A stretch of 64,000 bases of DNA from Ancylobacter sp. TS-1 (GCF_009223885.1 NZ_CP045144.1:3899438-3963437), one strand, 5' to 3'; positions 16,383 to 25,484 are shown, numbered from the stretch's first letter. Notes: generated from the sequence alone by a model not told the origin. Numbers and translations are program-made.

Positions 16383-17321
16383 ATGCACCCCGCTTATTCC
16401 GTCATCTTCTTTACCACCGCCACCGGAGCGGGCTACGGCCTGCTGGCGCTGCTCGGCCTGATGGCGCTGTCTGGCGTGGCGCCACCCGATATCGGGCTCG
16501 GCCTCGTCGGCATCGGGCTGGCGATGGCGCTCATCGGCGCCGGCCTGCTCTCCTCGACCGGGCATCTCGGGCGGCCGGAACGCGCCTGGCGCGCCTTCTC
16601 GCAATGGCGAACCTCCTGGCTGTCGCGGGAGGGCGTGTGCGCCGTCGCCACCTTCGTGCCCGCCGTCCTGCTCGGCTTCGGCTGGGTGGTGCTCGGCCGC
16701 ACCGATGGATGGGTGAGCGTCATCGGCGGCCTTGCGGCGGCGAGCGCGGTTGTCACCATCGGCTGCACGGCGATGATCTACGGCTCGCTCAAGCCGGTCG
16801 CCCAATGGCACAGCCGCTTCACGCTGCCGGCCTATCTTCTCTTCGCCGCCATGAGCGGGCTGACCCTGCTGAACGCCGTGCTGCAATTCTTCGGTCAGGC
16901 GGGCAGCGGCTGGAGCCTTGCCGCCATCGCCGTCACCCTCGCCGGGTGGGGGTGGAAGCGCGCCACCTGGCGCCATGACGACGCGGCCGGGCTTCCGGCC
17001 ACGGTGAACTCGGCCACCGGACTTGAGTGTGGCTCGGTGCGTACCGTCGAATGGCCGCATACGGAGGAAAACTATCTTCTGAAGGAGATGGGGTTCCGCG
17101 TCGCCCGCAAGCATCGGGACCGGCTGCGCCTCGTCGCGCAGCTTCTGGCCTTTCTGCTGCCGTCGATACTGCTGGCGCTCGCTTTGCTCCCGCATGCGGG
17201 CGTGGCGGTCGTCGCCTCGCTGATCGCGGCGGCCGCGCAGCTCGCCGGGCTGCTGGTCGAACGCTGGCTGTTTTTCGCCGATGCCCGGCACACGGTGATG
17301 CTCTATTACGGGCGGTCATGA
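16383..17321 (+). CDS. soeC: SoeC-like DmsC-family membrane anchor
   Basis: A 312-residue hydrophobic protein with about eight predicted membrane helices and the DmsC-type stretch STGHLGRPERAWRAFSQWRT followed by SWLSREG. It should anchor SoeAB and reduce quinone. The C-terminal TVEWPHTEENYLLKEMGFRV segment is also seen in SoeC-type anchors. It starts 5 bp after soeB and overlaps the SulP gene by 4 bp, so all four genes are probably one transcript. Confidence 0.86.
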   Translation: MHPAYSVIFFTTATGAGYGLLALLGLMALSGVAPPDIGLGLVGIGLAMALIGAGLLSSTGHLGRPERAWRAFSQWRTSWLSREGVCAVATFVPAVLLGFGWVVLGRTDGWVSVIGGLAAASAVVTIGCTAMIYGSLKPVAQWHSRFTLPAYLLFAAMSGLTLLNAVLQFFGQAGSGWSLAAIAVTLAGWGWKRATWRHDDAAGLPATVNSATGLECGSVRTVEWPHTEENYLLKEMGFRVARKHRDRLRLVAQLLAFLLPSILLALALLPHAGVAVVASLIAAAAQLAGLLVERWLFFADARHTVMLYYGRS

Positions 17322-19084
17322 TCCGAGCTCACCTGGCGTCGCTGCTGTCGCCAAAGACATTGCCGGCCGATGCGCTTGCCGGGCTTCTGGGAGCGGTATT
17401 GTCGCTGCCCCAGAGCATCGCCTTCGCCATGCTGGCGGGGCTCCCGCCCGAATACGGGATCTACACGGCGATCGTGCCCTGCATCATCGCCGCCCTGTTC
17501 GGTTCGAGCCGGCACGTGGTGTCCGGCCCGACCAACGCGAATTCGCTGGCGCTGCTCGCCGCCCTCGCGCCGCTGGCGGCTCCGGGGAGTCCGGAATTCA
17601 TTGCGCTCGCGCTGGCGGTGACCGGCCTTGTCGGCGTCATGCAGCTGACGCTCGGTGCCTTCCGGCTGGGCTGGGTGACGGACTTCATCGCTCCCGCCGT
17701 GCTCACCGGCTTCATCAGCGGCGCCGCGATCCTGATCGGCCTCTACGCGCTTCCCGACGCGCTGGGCCTCTCGCTCAGCGAACGGCACGGGGTCGCGGGC
17801 ACGATCTCCGCCATCGCGCACGGCATCGGTGCGACCAATCCGAGCGCACTGGCCATCGCCGCCCTGACGCTCGCCGTCACCCTCGTCGGGAGGCGGATCT
17901 CGGGCAAGCTGCCTTTCATGCTGATCGGCATCCTCGCCGGCTATGGTGCCAGCGAACTGATCGTGACCCTGCCCGGCATGCCCGAAGTCGCGCGGGTCGG
18001 TGCGCTTCCCTCGGTACTGCCGCCGCTCTCGCTGCCGCTGATTCCGATCGACCGGCTGCCGGAACTGGTGTCGATCGCCGGGGCGCTGTCCATCGTGGCC
18101 CTCGGCCAGTCGGTGTCGATCGCCAAGGCGCTGGCGCGCCGGTCGGGGGACCATGTCGACGTCGACCGTGAGTTCATCGGCCAGGGACTGTCGAATGTCG
18201 TCGGCTGCTTCTTCTCCTCCTATGTGTCCTGCGGCTCGCTGAACCGGTCGCTGCCGAACTATCTGGCGGGCGCGCGCACGCCGATGGCGGCGGTGCTCTC
18301 GGCGGTGTTCCTGGTGGGGCTGGTCTTCGCGACCCGGCCGGTGCTGGAGCGCCTGCCCATGCCGGCGATCGCGGCGCTGCTGATCTACATCGCCTACGGC
18401 CTCATCGACCTGCGCCGCTTCGAGCATCTGTTGCGGGTGAGCCGGGCGGAGTTCGTGGTGGCGCTGGTCACGCTGGCCGGCATCCTCGTCCTGCCCTTCC
18501 AGGACGCGATCCTGATCGGTGGCGGCCTGTCGCTGGCCGTCTATCTTCGGCGCACGGCCCACCCGGCCGTGCGTACCCTGCTGCCCGATCCGCGCTCGCC
18601 GGCGCACACCTTCGTCCCCATCGAGGAGTTGCCGGGCTCGCCCGCCGAGTGCCCGCAGCTCAGGCTCGTGCGTATCGAGGGTTCGATCTATTTCGGCGCC
18701 GCCGGCAATGTGATGCGCCGCCTGCAGGCCCTGCGCGCCGGGTCAGGCCAGAAGCACATGCTGGCCATGGTCAAGAGCATGAACTTCATCGACCTGGCCG
18801 GCGCCGAGGTGCTGGAGCACGAACTGGCGATGCGGCGGGCGGGGGGCGGGGATCTCTATTTCCACCGCCCCCGGGGATCGGTGCGGGAGATGTGGAGACG
18901 GACCGGATTCGACGAGCGGCTGGGCGCGGGACACGTCTTCGAGTCCAAAACCACCGCCATTTCCGTCATCTATCAGCATCTCGATCGCGACATCTGCGCG
19001 ACCTGCACGGTGCGACTGTTTCGCGAATGCCGGCGGCAGGACGGTTCCGGCGGGGATGAGACCGCGCATATATCTTCCGCATAG
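17318..19084 (+). CDS. SulP-family anion transporter with STAS domain
   Basis: A 588-residue protein from the ATG at 17318. The membrane part contains the SulP signature region LPQSIAFAMLAGLPPEYGIY, VSGPTNANSLA, and later AKALARRSGDHVDVDREFIG. A cytoplasmic STAS domain follows (about 446-545; MVKSMNFIDLAGAEVLEHEL). The extreme C-terminus has a cysteine pair, ICATCTVRLFREC. SulP proteins move sulfate, bicarbonate or other anions. Its translational coupling to soeC makes sulfate, the product of sulfite oxidation, the most economical cargo. The direction (export or exchange) is unknown. Confidence 0.87.
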   Translation: MIRAHLASLLSPKTLPADALAGLLGAVLSLPQSIAFAMLAGLPPEYGIYTAIVPCIIAALFGSSRHVVSGPTNANSLALLAALAPLAAPGSPEFIALALAVTGLVGVMQLTLGAFRLGWVTDFIAPAVLTGFISGAAILIGLYALPDALGLSLSERHGVAGTISAIAHGIGATNPSALAIAALTLAVTLVGRRISGKLPFMLIGILAGYGASELIVTLPGMPEVARVGALPSVLPPLSLPLIPIDRLPELVSIAGALSIVALGQSVSIAKALARRSGDHVDVDREFIGQGLSNVVGCFFSSYVSCGSLNRSLPNYLAGARTPMAAVLSAVFLVGLVFATRPVLERLPMPAIAALLIYIAYGLIDLRRFEHLLRVSRAEFVVALVTLAGILVLPFQDAILIGGGLSLAVYLRRTAHPAVRTLLPDPRSPAHTFVPIEELPGSPAECPQLRLVRIEGSIYFGAAGNVMRRLQALRAGSGQKHMLAMVKSMNFIDLAGAEVLEHELAMRRAGGGDLYFHRPRGSVREMWRRTGFDERLGAGHVFESKTTAISVIYQHLDRDICATCTVRLFRECRRQDGSGGDETAHISSA

Positions 19085-19128
19085 ATCGGTCGGCGCGCTA
19101 TGATCGCGCGCAAAGATCAGACGGCGAC

Positions 19129-20019
19129 ATGACTCTCGACCAACTTCGCATCTTCGTGGCCGTGGCCGAACGGCAGCACGTCACCCAGGCGGCGCGTGCG
19201 CTCAATCTCGCCCAATCGGCGGCGAGCCACGCCATCGCCGCGCTCGAAGGACAGCACAACACCCGGCTGTTCAACCGCATCGGCCGCAATATCGAGCTGA
19301 CGGAGGCGGGGACCGCCTTTCTGGCCGAGGCCCGTGCGGTTCTCGCCCGCGCCGAACGGGCCGAGCTGACCCTCGCCGAGTTCGGTACGCTGGTGCGCGG
19401 CACCTTGTCGGTGCAGGCGAGCCACACCATCGCCAGCTATTGGCTGCCGCGCTATCTCGTGGACTTCCGCCGCGCCCATCCGGGCATCGAGATCCGCCTC
19501 ACGGTGGGCAACACCACCCAGGTTGCGGCGGCTGTCGAGAGCGGAACGGCGGAACTTGGCTTCGTCGAGGCCGCCGTCGACAATGACCACTTCACCGACA
19601 TTCCGGTAGCGCGTGACCAGCTCATCGTGCTCGTGCACCCGAGCCATCCCTGGGCCGACCGCGACGAGATCGCGCCCGCCGAATTGCTGGAAAGCGAATG
19701 GGTGCTGCGCGAGCCGGGGTCGGGCACGCGCTCGGTGTTCGAGGAGGCCATGCGCCCCCATTGCCGGGCCGGTGCCGGGCTGCGTATCGTCATGGAGCTG
19801 CCCTCCAACGAGGCGGTGCGCGCGGCGGTGGAGGCAGGAATGGGCGCAACGGCGCTGTCCGCCTCCGTGGCCGCGCCGAGCCTGGAAGCCGGGCTGTTGC
19901 GGCAGGTGCGCTTCCGGCTACCGGAACGTGAATTCCACCTGCTGCATCATCGCAGCCGCGCGCCCAGCCGCGTGGCGGCGGCGCTCATCGACCTGATCGT
20001 CCACACGCACCGGACCTAG
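19129..20019 (+). CDS. LysR-family regulator next to soeABC-sulP
   Basis: A 296-residue LysR protein: an N-terminal helix-turn-helix (MTLDQLRIFVAVAERQHVTQ, then AARALNLAQSAASHAIAALE) and a substrate-binding domain starting near residue 90 (GTLSVQASHTIASYWLP). It reads in the same direction as soeABC-sulP, 44 bp downstream, so it is not divergent as many LysR genes are. The effector domain resembles the CysB/CbbR/YeiE-type branch, some members of which sense sulfur oxyanions. That it senses sulfite here is an inference from location. Confidence 0.85.
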   Translation: MTLDQLRIFVAVAERQHVTQAARALNLAQSAASHAIAALEGQHNTRLFNRIGRNIELTEAGTAFLAEARAVLARAERAELTLAEFGTLVRGTLSVQASHTIASYWLPRYLVDFRRAHPGIEIRLTVGNTTQVAAAVESGTAELGFVEAAVDNDHFTDIPVARDQLIVLVHPSHPWADRDEIAPAELLESEWVLREPGSGTRSVFEEAMRPHCRAGAGLRIVMELPSNEAVRAAVEAGMGATALSASVAAPSLEAGLLRQVRFRLPEREFHLLHHRSRAPSRVAAALIDLIVHTHRT

Positions 20020-20038
20020 CCGGGGGCGCCCGCCGACC

Positions 20039-20542
20039 TCATTCCGGCAGCGGGGTTGCGCCGATGCCGAGCGCGGCATTCTCGGCGCGGATGCGCACGT
20101 AGAGCAGGATCGCGTTCAGCACGGAGAAGACGACGGCATAGCCGACGAGCCCGAACATCAGCGGCAGCACGGCGATCTCGCCGGCGACCACGACATAGTT
20201 CGGGTGCGACAGGAAGCGGTAGGGGCCTCGCCGGACCAGAGGGGCCTGCGGCAGCACGATGATGCGGGTGGTCCAGCGCCTACCCAGAGATGCGAGCACC
20301 CAGAACCGCAGGCCCTGCAGCAGGATATAGGCGACCAGCAGCGCAAGGCTCACCGGCCGCCCCGGCGCCAGCCACCACAGGCCGGCGAGCCAGAGCGCGT
20401 GCAGCGCCACCATGTAGCGGTAATGCTCGAAGGCGGCTTCCCGCGCGCCCTCCGCAAGCAGGCGCGCGGTGTTGTGCGCCGACAGCACGAGTTCGCCGAG
20501 GCGCTGCGCCGTGACGAGGCCGAGAATGAGGATGACCTCCAT
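20039..20542 (-). CDS. Isoprenylcysteine carboxyl methyltransferase-like membrane methyltransferase
   Basis: A 167-residue, largely hydrophobic protein with the ICMT/PEMT motif RRGPYRFLSHPNYVVVAGE near the C-terminus, where His-Pro-Asn and the later Glu help bind S-adenosylmethionine. The gene is 13 bp downstream of a type III polyketide synthase. Small ICMT-like enzymes paired with type III PKS genes methylate hydroxyls of alkylresorcinol/alkylpyrone products in other bacteria (SrsB-like). That role is likely here; protein prenylcysteine methylation is not, in a bacterium. Confidence 0.82.
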   Translation of the reverse strand: MEVILILGLVTAQRLGELVLSAHNTARLLAEGAREAAFEHYRYMVALHALWLAGLWWLAPGRPVSLALLVAYILLQGLRFWVLASLGRRWTTRIIVLPQAPLVRRGPYRFLSHPNYVVVAGEIAVLPLMFGLVGYAVVFSVLNAILLYVRIRAENAALGIGATPLPE

Positions 20543-20555
20543 CGCCCGTCTCCGC

Positions 20556-21683
20556 TCAGGCCGCCTGCGCGAGGGAGAGGCAGGAGGCGGTGAACCCCGG
20601 CCCCATCGTCACCAGCGCGGCACGCTCCGGCAGGCCGTGGGCGATCGCCCGCTCAAGGATGAACAGCACCGTCGGCGCCGACATGTTGCCGAAATCGGCC
20701 AGCACGCCGCGCTCATGGTCGAGCGAGCCCTGGTCGAGGCCGAAGGCGCGCTCGATCGCGGCGACGACCTTGGTGCCGCCGGGATGGCAGACGAAACGGC
20801 CGACATCCTCCGGAGCGAGACCCATGCGGCCGAGAATGCCGGTCACGGCGGGCTTCAGGTTGGTCGCCGCGAAAGAGGGGACATTGGGTTCCAGAATGAC
20901 CCCGAAGCCGACGGGATCGATGCTCCAGCCCATGATGCCCAGCGTATCGGGCCACAGGTGCTCGCCGGCTCCCTCGACGAGGGCGATCCCCCGCTCGCCG
21001 GTGCGCAGCACGCAGGCGGCGGCGCCGTCGCCGAAGAGGGCGGTGGAGATCAGATGCGCCTTGTCGGGCCGGTCGAGACGAAAGGCGAGCGAGCTCAGTT
21101 CGACCGTCACCATCAGCACCGTCGATCCCGGGCGCGCCTGCGCGAGCCGGGAGGCGATGGCGAGCCCGGTGACGCCGCCGGCACAGCCAAGGCCGAACAC
21201 CGGCACGCGCTCGATATCGGCGCGGAAACCCATGCGGGAGTGGACAACGGCGTCGAGGCTCGGCGTCGCGATCCCGCTGCTGGAGACGAAGACGACGCTG
21301 TCGACATCCCCGGCCGAACAGCCGGCGAGGGTGAGCGCCCGGTTCGCGACCTCGACGAAAAGATCTCCGCCGGCCTCCATGTAGACCGCCGTACGCTCCG
21401 ACCAGCCGCGAGGCTCGAGATACCAGTCGAGCGGCCGGGCCGCATGGCGTTTGCGAATGCCGGTGCTGGCGAAGATGCCGGCCATGGTTTCGGATCGGCT
21501 GAAGATCTCGGAGAAGAACCGATGCATGGTCGCGGCGACGTCCGGTTGATGGAGCACATGCTCGGGAACCGCCGTAGCCAGTGAAAGCAGCCCGGGGGAC
21601 GGGGTCTCGCCGGGCGTTTCGCGCTGCGGCCGGACTCTCTGCGGCACGGGTGCAGAAGATGGCGTCTCTCTTATTGCGAACAT
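20556..21683 (-). CDS. Type III polyketide synthase
   Basis: A 375-residue chalcone-synthase-like enzyme from the ATG at 21683 (a GTG 24 bp upstream is possible). The catalytic triad is intact: Cys167 in GLGCAGG, His300 in VCHPGGTKV and Asn333 in DFGNMSAP. Such enzymes extend a fatty acyl-CoA starter with malonyl-CoA to give alkylpyrones or alkylresorcinols. The adjacent ICMT-like methyltransferase suggests a methylated phenolic lipid for the membrane. Upstream DNA is AT-rich and contains two short palindromes, so expression is probably controlled. Confidence 0.92.
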   Translation of the reverse strand: MFAIRETPSSAPVPQRVRPQRETPGETPSPGLLSLATAVPEHVLHQPDVAATMHRFFSEIFSRSETMAGIFASTGIRKRHAARPLDWYLEPRGWSERTAVYMEAGGDLFVEVANRALTLAGCSAGDVDSVVFVSSSGIATPSLDAVVHSRMGFRADIERVPVFGLGCAGGVTGLAIASRLAQARPGSTVLMVTVELSSLAFRLDRPDKAHLISTALFGDGAAACVLRTGERGIALVEGAGEHLWPDTLGIMGWSIDPVGFGVILEPNVPSFAATNLKPAVTGILGRMGLAPEDVGRFVCHPGGTKVVAAIERAFGLDQGSLDHERGVLADFGNMSAPTVLFILERAIAHGLPERAALVTMGPGFTASCLSLAQAA

Positions 21684-21707
21684 GATGTTGATCTCTGTAC
21701 ACGCCAC

Positions 21708-21720
21708 TCAATCGGATTGA
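21708..21720. promoter_or_regulatory. 13-bp palindrome upstream of the type III PKS
   Basis: TCAATC-G-GATTGA, perfect over both 6-bp arms, placed 25 bp upstream of the preferred ATG at 21683. It is where a repressor would overlap the promoter or start of the PKS transcript. The binder is unknown. Confidence 0.4.
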
Positions 21721-22143
21721 TTGATGGTCGACGCATCTCTAGGAGAGATAATTGCCTGTTCTAATAATAAACTCGGCAATGACGTGAGAGGTGTGATTTT
21801 TACGCGGGGTAATTTATCGATAATGTGCACTGCCTTCAGACAAGATAGTGCGATATTATCTTTGATAAATTGAATATTGATTTGAAATTGTCATACGAAT
21901 GTATGCCGATACTTGACGTCATCGGCCATTCTTGCGCCATGTTGCGCGTTCCGCGATGCGGTGCGGTGCGTTGAAACGCCTGCGGCCGGCTACCTTGTCG
22001 GCAGCCGGCGCCAATCCGCGATTTGCTTCTGGTTCCCGACGATGCCGCGCCCGACATGCGGACCGGCTACGCCGTCGGGTTGGCGTTTTCCGGGGCCCTT
22101 TGCCCGGCGGTCCTGTCGGAGCCGCCGGGAAACGGTTTCGCGC
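21721..22143. other. AT-rich intergenic region upstream of type III PKS
   Basis: About 420 bp with no convincing gene. The part from 21721 to about 21920 is much richer in A+T than the rest of the window and contains a second palindrome, CATAC-GAAT-GTATG, at 21892-21905. The remainder is ordinary GC-rich sequence and includes the hairpin at 22103-22129. The low-GC patch probably holds the PKS promoter. Confidence 0.5.
22103..22129 (-). terminator. Possible terminator hairpin after tctC
   Basis: CCCGGCGG and CCGCCGGG form an 8-bp stem around an 11-nt loop, 15 bp past the stop of the leftward tctC at 22144. There is no U tract, so intrinsic termination is uncertain. Confidence 0.4.
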
Positions 22144-23118
22144 TCAGTTCTGCGTGACGCCGAACTGCTTCAGGAAGCCTTCCTGCTCCTTGACGAAGTT
22201 CGCCATGAACACCCGGTAGTCGGCCTGGCTCATATAGCCGGCCACCAGAGCGTCCGCCTTGTATTCCTTCTGGAATTCAGGATTGGCGAGGATGGCCTGC
22301 ACGGCCTTCTCCAGCTTGGCGATGGTCGCGGGCGGCACGCCCTTGGGCGCCGCGAGGCCACGGAACTTGCGGATCACGTCCTTGTCGAGACCCTGCTCCT
22401 GGATCGTCGCCGCGTTCGGCAGCGCCGCGAGGCGGTCGGGGTAATAGACGCCGAGCACCTTCACCTTGCCGGCCTCGATGTAGCTGTTGAGTTCCTGCAA
22501 CTCGCCGACGCCGAGATCGACGCTGCCGCCGAGCACGTTGATCAGCAGCGCGGCGCCATCATCCTGCGGGATGACCGTCGCCTTGGCGTCGCTGGCGCTG
22601 TTGATCCGCTCGAGGATCTGGCGCTCCAGCGAGCCGGCGGTGGAACCGCCCCAGCGGGCCTTGCCGGGATTGGCCTTCGACCATTCCACGGCGTCCTTCA
22701 TCGTGTTGAAGGGGCTGCTGGACAGCGCGTAGATGATCTCCGGGTCGAAGAACACGTTCACCGCGTAGTCGATATCCTTGTAGGTGACGGGCGGCGCGCT
22801 TAGCAGCGACGTCGTGACGTGCGTCGGTGTCGTCGCGTAGAAGACGGAGCCGTCCGGCTTCGCCTTGGCAAGCTGCGCCATGGCCTTGGCACCGCTGCCG
22901 CCGGCCCAGTAGTCGACGACGAAATTGATGCCCATCTCCTCGCTCAGCGCCTTGCTGAGCTTGCGCAGGAAGAGGTCGGAGCCCGAGCCGGGCTTCGAAT
23001 GGGTCGTGAGCGTGACGGTCGTGACGGGGTAGTCGTACTTGTTGGTCTGCGCGGTGGCGCTTCCCGCGGCAAGCACGGCGAGGGCTGCGGCGAACCCCAA
23101 TGCGATCTTCGAAGGCAT
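22144..23118 (-). CDS. tctC: TctC-type periplasmic binding protein of the second TTT system
   Basis: A 324-residue protein from the ATG at 23118 (GGGAG ribosome site), with a clear signal peptide ending ...GSATA and a mature region beginning QTNKYDYPVTTVTLTTHSKPG. The PGSGSD loop replaces the usual PGG of Bug proteins. Its membrane subunits are encoded 4.4 kb away on the opposite strand (27506-29525). A copy of the palindrome TCTTATATAAGA lies 51 bp upstream of the start, suggesting it is controlled with the rest of the locus by the adjacent GntR protein. Confidence 0.9.
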   Translation of the reverse strand: MPSKIALGFAAALAVLAAGSATAQTNKYDYPVTTVTLTTHSKPGSGSDLFLRKLSKALSEEMGINFVVDYWAGGSGAKAMAQLAKAKPDGSVFYATTPTHVTTSLLSAPPVTYKDIDYAVNVFFDPEIIYALSSSPFNTMKDAVEWSKANPGKARWGGSTAGSLERQILERINSASDAKATVIPQDDGAALLINVLGGSVDLGVGELQELNSYIEAGKVKVLGVYYPDRLAALPNAATIQEQGLDKDVIRKFRGLAAPKGVPPATIAKLEKAVQAILANPEFQKEYKADALVAGYMSQADYRVFMANFVKEQEGFLKQFGVTQN

Positions 23119-23168
23119 GCGTCTCTCCCTTGGCTTTTGTGAGTGCATCGCGTTTGCCGCGATTTATA

Positions 23169-23180
23169 TCTTATATAAGA
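23169..23180. promoter_or_regulatory. GntR/HutC-type operator candidate, TCTTATATAAGA
   Basis: A perfect 12-bp palindrome between gntR and tctC. The identical 12 bases recur at 26332-26343 in the divergent promoter of the same locus. AT-rich TATATA-cored palindromes are typical of HutC-type GntR regulators, and the gene for one (23221-23985) lies immediately beside this site. Confidence 0.75.
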
Positions 23181-23220
23181 CGTAGATTAGCGCGCGGATC
23201 AACTCGTCCGGCCTCGAACG

Positions 23221-23985
23221 TCAGGTCAGTTCGACGACATATTCGTGAGCGTCGGTCAGGCAGCGGCTCACGCGCCACTCGACATACTGGCCGTCGATAG
23301 CCTCGGCGATACGGTCGACCTCCAGAACCGGCGTACCGGCCGCAACATTCAGCAGCGCGCTGTCCTTGCCGGAAGCGGGGATAGCCGTCAGCCGCTCCAT
23401 GACCTTGACCACCAGCACGCGGTAGCGGCGTTCGATGATGCCATAGGTCGTCTCCGGCAGAAGCTCGCGGTAGAGGTCCGCCAGCCCCGGGAACAGATAG
23501 GACGGCTGGGCCACCCGCTCGACGATCTTGGGCACGCCGCCGAAGCTGCGCAGCCGCACCGAGCGCACCACTTCGCGCTGGTCGGCCGGCATCTTCAGCC
23601 GCGCATGTTCCTCATCGGTGGCGGCCGCCGTCTCGATCGAAACGAAGGCGGTGGCCGGCGGTTCCATCGTCTCGCCGGCCTTCGGCAGAACGCGGAAGAA
23701 ATGATAGGTGCTGTGCCGCATCGACGAGGCATTGACGAAGGTGCCCTTGCCCTGCTGCCGCACCAGGATGTTCTGCGCCGCCATCTCGTCGAGCGCCTTG
23801 CGGACCGTGCCCTGATGCACGCTGTACTCGGCCGCCAGCCGCATCTCGCTCGGAAGCAGCTCGCCCGGTCCCCACTCGCCCTTGATGACGCGCGCGATGA
23901 GCAGATTCCTGATCTGCGCATAGAGCGGCATCGACTCCGGCAGGAGACCGGGTGGCTGGCGGGTGGGCGAGGCAGGCTGGTTCAT
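23221..23985 (-). CDS. GntR-family regulator, HutC subfamily (UTRA domain)
   Basis: A 254-residue protein. The N-terminal winged helix includes MPLYAQIRNLLIARVIKGEW, LLPSEMRLAAEYSVHQGTVR and KALDEMAAQNILVRQQGKGTF (first 20: KALDEMAAQNILVRQQGKGT). The remainder is a UTRA effector domain ending in a ...VEWRVSRCLTDAHEYVVEL strand pattern. It lies between the MmgE/PrpD gene and tctC. The duplicated TCTTATATAAGA sites make it the probable local repressor, released by the transported acid or an early intermediate. Confidence 0.88.
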   Translation of the reverse strand: MNQPASPTRQPPGLLPESMPLYAQIRNLLIARVIKGEWGPGELLPSEMRLAAEYSVHQGTVRKALDEMAAQNILVRQQGKGTFVNASSMRHSTYHFFRVLPKAGETMEPPATAFVSIETAAATDEEHARLKMPADQREVVRSVRLRSFGGVPKIVERVAQPSYLFPGLADLYRELLPETTYGIIERRYRVLVVKVMERLTAIPASGKDSALLNVAAGTPVLEVDRIAEAIDGQYVEWRVSRCLTDAHEYVVELT

Positions 23986-24080
23986 GCGACGTCCGCAATT
24001 TCCATGTCGTCAGATTCGGCGTGACGGTGGTGTCATAGCATCCTCCTTCGATCTTGCGGACGCGCATGGGCGCGCAGGCG

Positions 24081-25484
24081 TCAGACCCGGAACCGGCCGA
24101 GCATGCCCATGTCGGGGCATTCCGGCAGGTCGAGGCAGAAGCGCAGGAGATCGTCGGCGAATTGCGGCGGGAGCCCGCCATAGGCGACGTTGCCGCGCGC
24201 CTTGGCGACGAGTTCGTCGCGGGTCAGCGGCTCGCGGGCGCCACCACGGAAATGCGGCTGGCGGTATTCGACGACGCGGCCATCGTCCAGCGTGACCTTG
24301 ATGTGGCCGCTGTAATTGCGCGGGTACTCGTTGTTGGGATCGATGACGTAGCGGATCTTGCCCGCGAGAGCGAGAATGCGCTCGTCCTTCGCCTTGGCGT
24401 CGGTGAACTGCTCCAGCCCGGCATCGCCGTCGAAATAGCCGACCGCCATGCAGAAGGGCATGCTGAACTTCGCGGCATAGCCGGAAGGCGGGCGGTGCTT
24501 CACCGCCAGCGGCTCCCACAGCCGGTCGACCAGCCCTTCGCCGGTCTCGCACTCGATGGAGACGATGCGCTCGGGCGCGATGCCTTCCTCGCGGAAGCGG
24601 ATCATGCAGTCGATGAAGGGATGGATCATCGTTCCGCAGGCATAGGGCTTGAAGGCGATCTTCTCCATCAGCCATTCCTCGCCGAGCCCCTTGAGCAGCG
24701 GCTCGTAATTCGGCTTGGCGTCGCGGCCGAACACCTTGAAGATGTTGCGGGCGCCCTCGAAGACGGTGCGCGGCCCGAAATAGCCGGAACGGCCGAGCAG
24801 CGCGGCGCGGTAGCCGGACTGGGCGGCCCAACCCGGATGAATGCGCTTGGTCCAGGCGCCCTCGGTCAGGAACTCGCCAATGCCGGAGGCGAAGCTGCCG
24901 GAAATGCCGAAGGCGAGGGTGAGCTGGCGCGCGTCGAGGCCGAGCGCGACGCCCGCGCCGGCGGTCGCACCGAGCGCCCCGATAATCCCCACCGGATGGA
25001 AGCCGGCCTTGTGGATGGCGCCCGGCACCACATGGTTGAAGCGGCACACCATCTCCATGCCGGCGATCATGCCGCGCAGGGCGTCCTCGCCGGAACGGTG
25101 GAAGCGCTCGGTGGCGGCCAGTACCGCCGGCAGCACCATGGCGCCGACCCGGATGGGCGCGCCTTCGAGCGTGTCGTCGAAATCCTCGCCATGGGTCGCG
25201 GTGCCGTTGATGAGCGCGGCGCCGGCCGCGTCGAGCGGGCGGGCATGGCCGATGGCGGTGCATTCGCCTTCGCCGTCCCAGCCCGCCATCAGCGAGGCGA
25301 TGTAGTCGGTGTTGCGCGCGGCGACGCACAGGCCGGTCATGTCGATCAGGTCGTTGGTCGCCATTTCCACCGCCTTCGCACCCATGTCCTTGAGCGAGAG
25401 GCGGGTGAGGACGGCGGAGATGCTCTCGGCGAGCGCGGTACCCTGGAAACCGACGGCGTCGTCGGTTGCTGCGTTGTGCGACAT
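24081..25484 (-). CDS. MmgE/PrpD-family protein
   Basis: A 467-residue member of the family that includes 2-methylcitrate dehydratase, cis-aconitate decarboxylase and iminodisuccinate epimerase. Family features: NGTATHGEDFDDT near residue 94, then FHPVGIIGALGATAGAG and FKPYACGTMIHPFIDCM. These enzymes are cofactor-free and act alpha/beta to carboxylates (dehydration, decarboxylation, epimerisation). It starts 1 bp after the ComA-like gene, so the two are co-translated and probably act in sequence. The substrate is unknown. Its position next to a TTT transporter argues for a tricarboxylate- or sulfocarboxylate-like compound. Confidence 0.85.
   Translation of the reverse strand: MSHNAATDDAVGFQGTALAESISAVLTRLSLKDMGAKAVEMATNDLIDMTGLCVAARNTDYIASLMAGWDGEGECTAIGHARPLDAAGAALINGTATHGEDFDDTLEGAPIRVGAMVLPAVLAATERFHRSGEDALRGMIAGMEMVCRFNHVVPGAIHKAGFHPVGIIGALGATAGAGVALGLDARQLTLAFGISGSFASGIGEFLTEGAWTKRIHPGWAAQSGYRAALLGRSGYFGPRTVFEGARNIFKVFGRDAKPNYEPLLKGLGEEWLMEKIAFKPYACGTMIHPFIDCMIRFREEGIAPERIVSIECETGEGLVDRLWEPLAVKHRPPSGYAAKFSMPFCMAVGYFDGDAGLEQFTDAKAKDERILALAGKIRYVIDPNNEYPRNYSGHIKVTLDDGRVVEYRQPHFRGGAREPLTRDELVAKARGNVAYGGLPPQFADDLLRFCLDLPECPDMGMLGRFRV

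Noticed and set aside
20556..21683. KAS III (FabH) for the type III PKS
   Set aside because: The Cys-His-Asn spacing with GLGCAGG, CHPGGTKV and FGNMSAP matches chalcone-synthase-like enzymes, and the length of 375 exceeds FabH.
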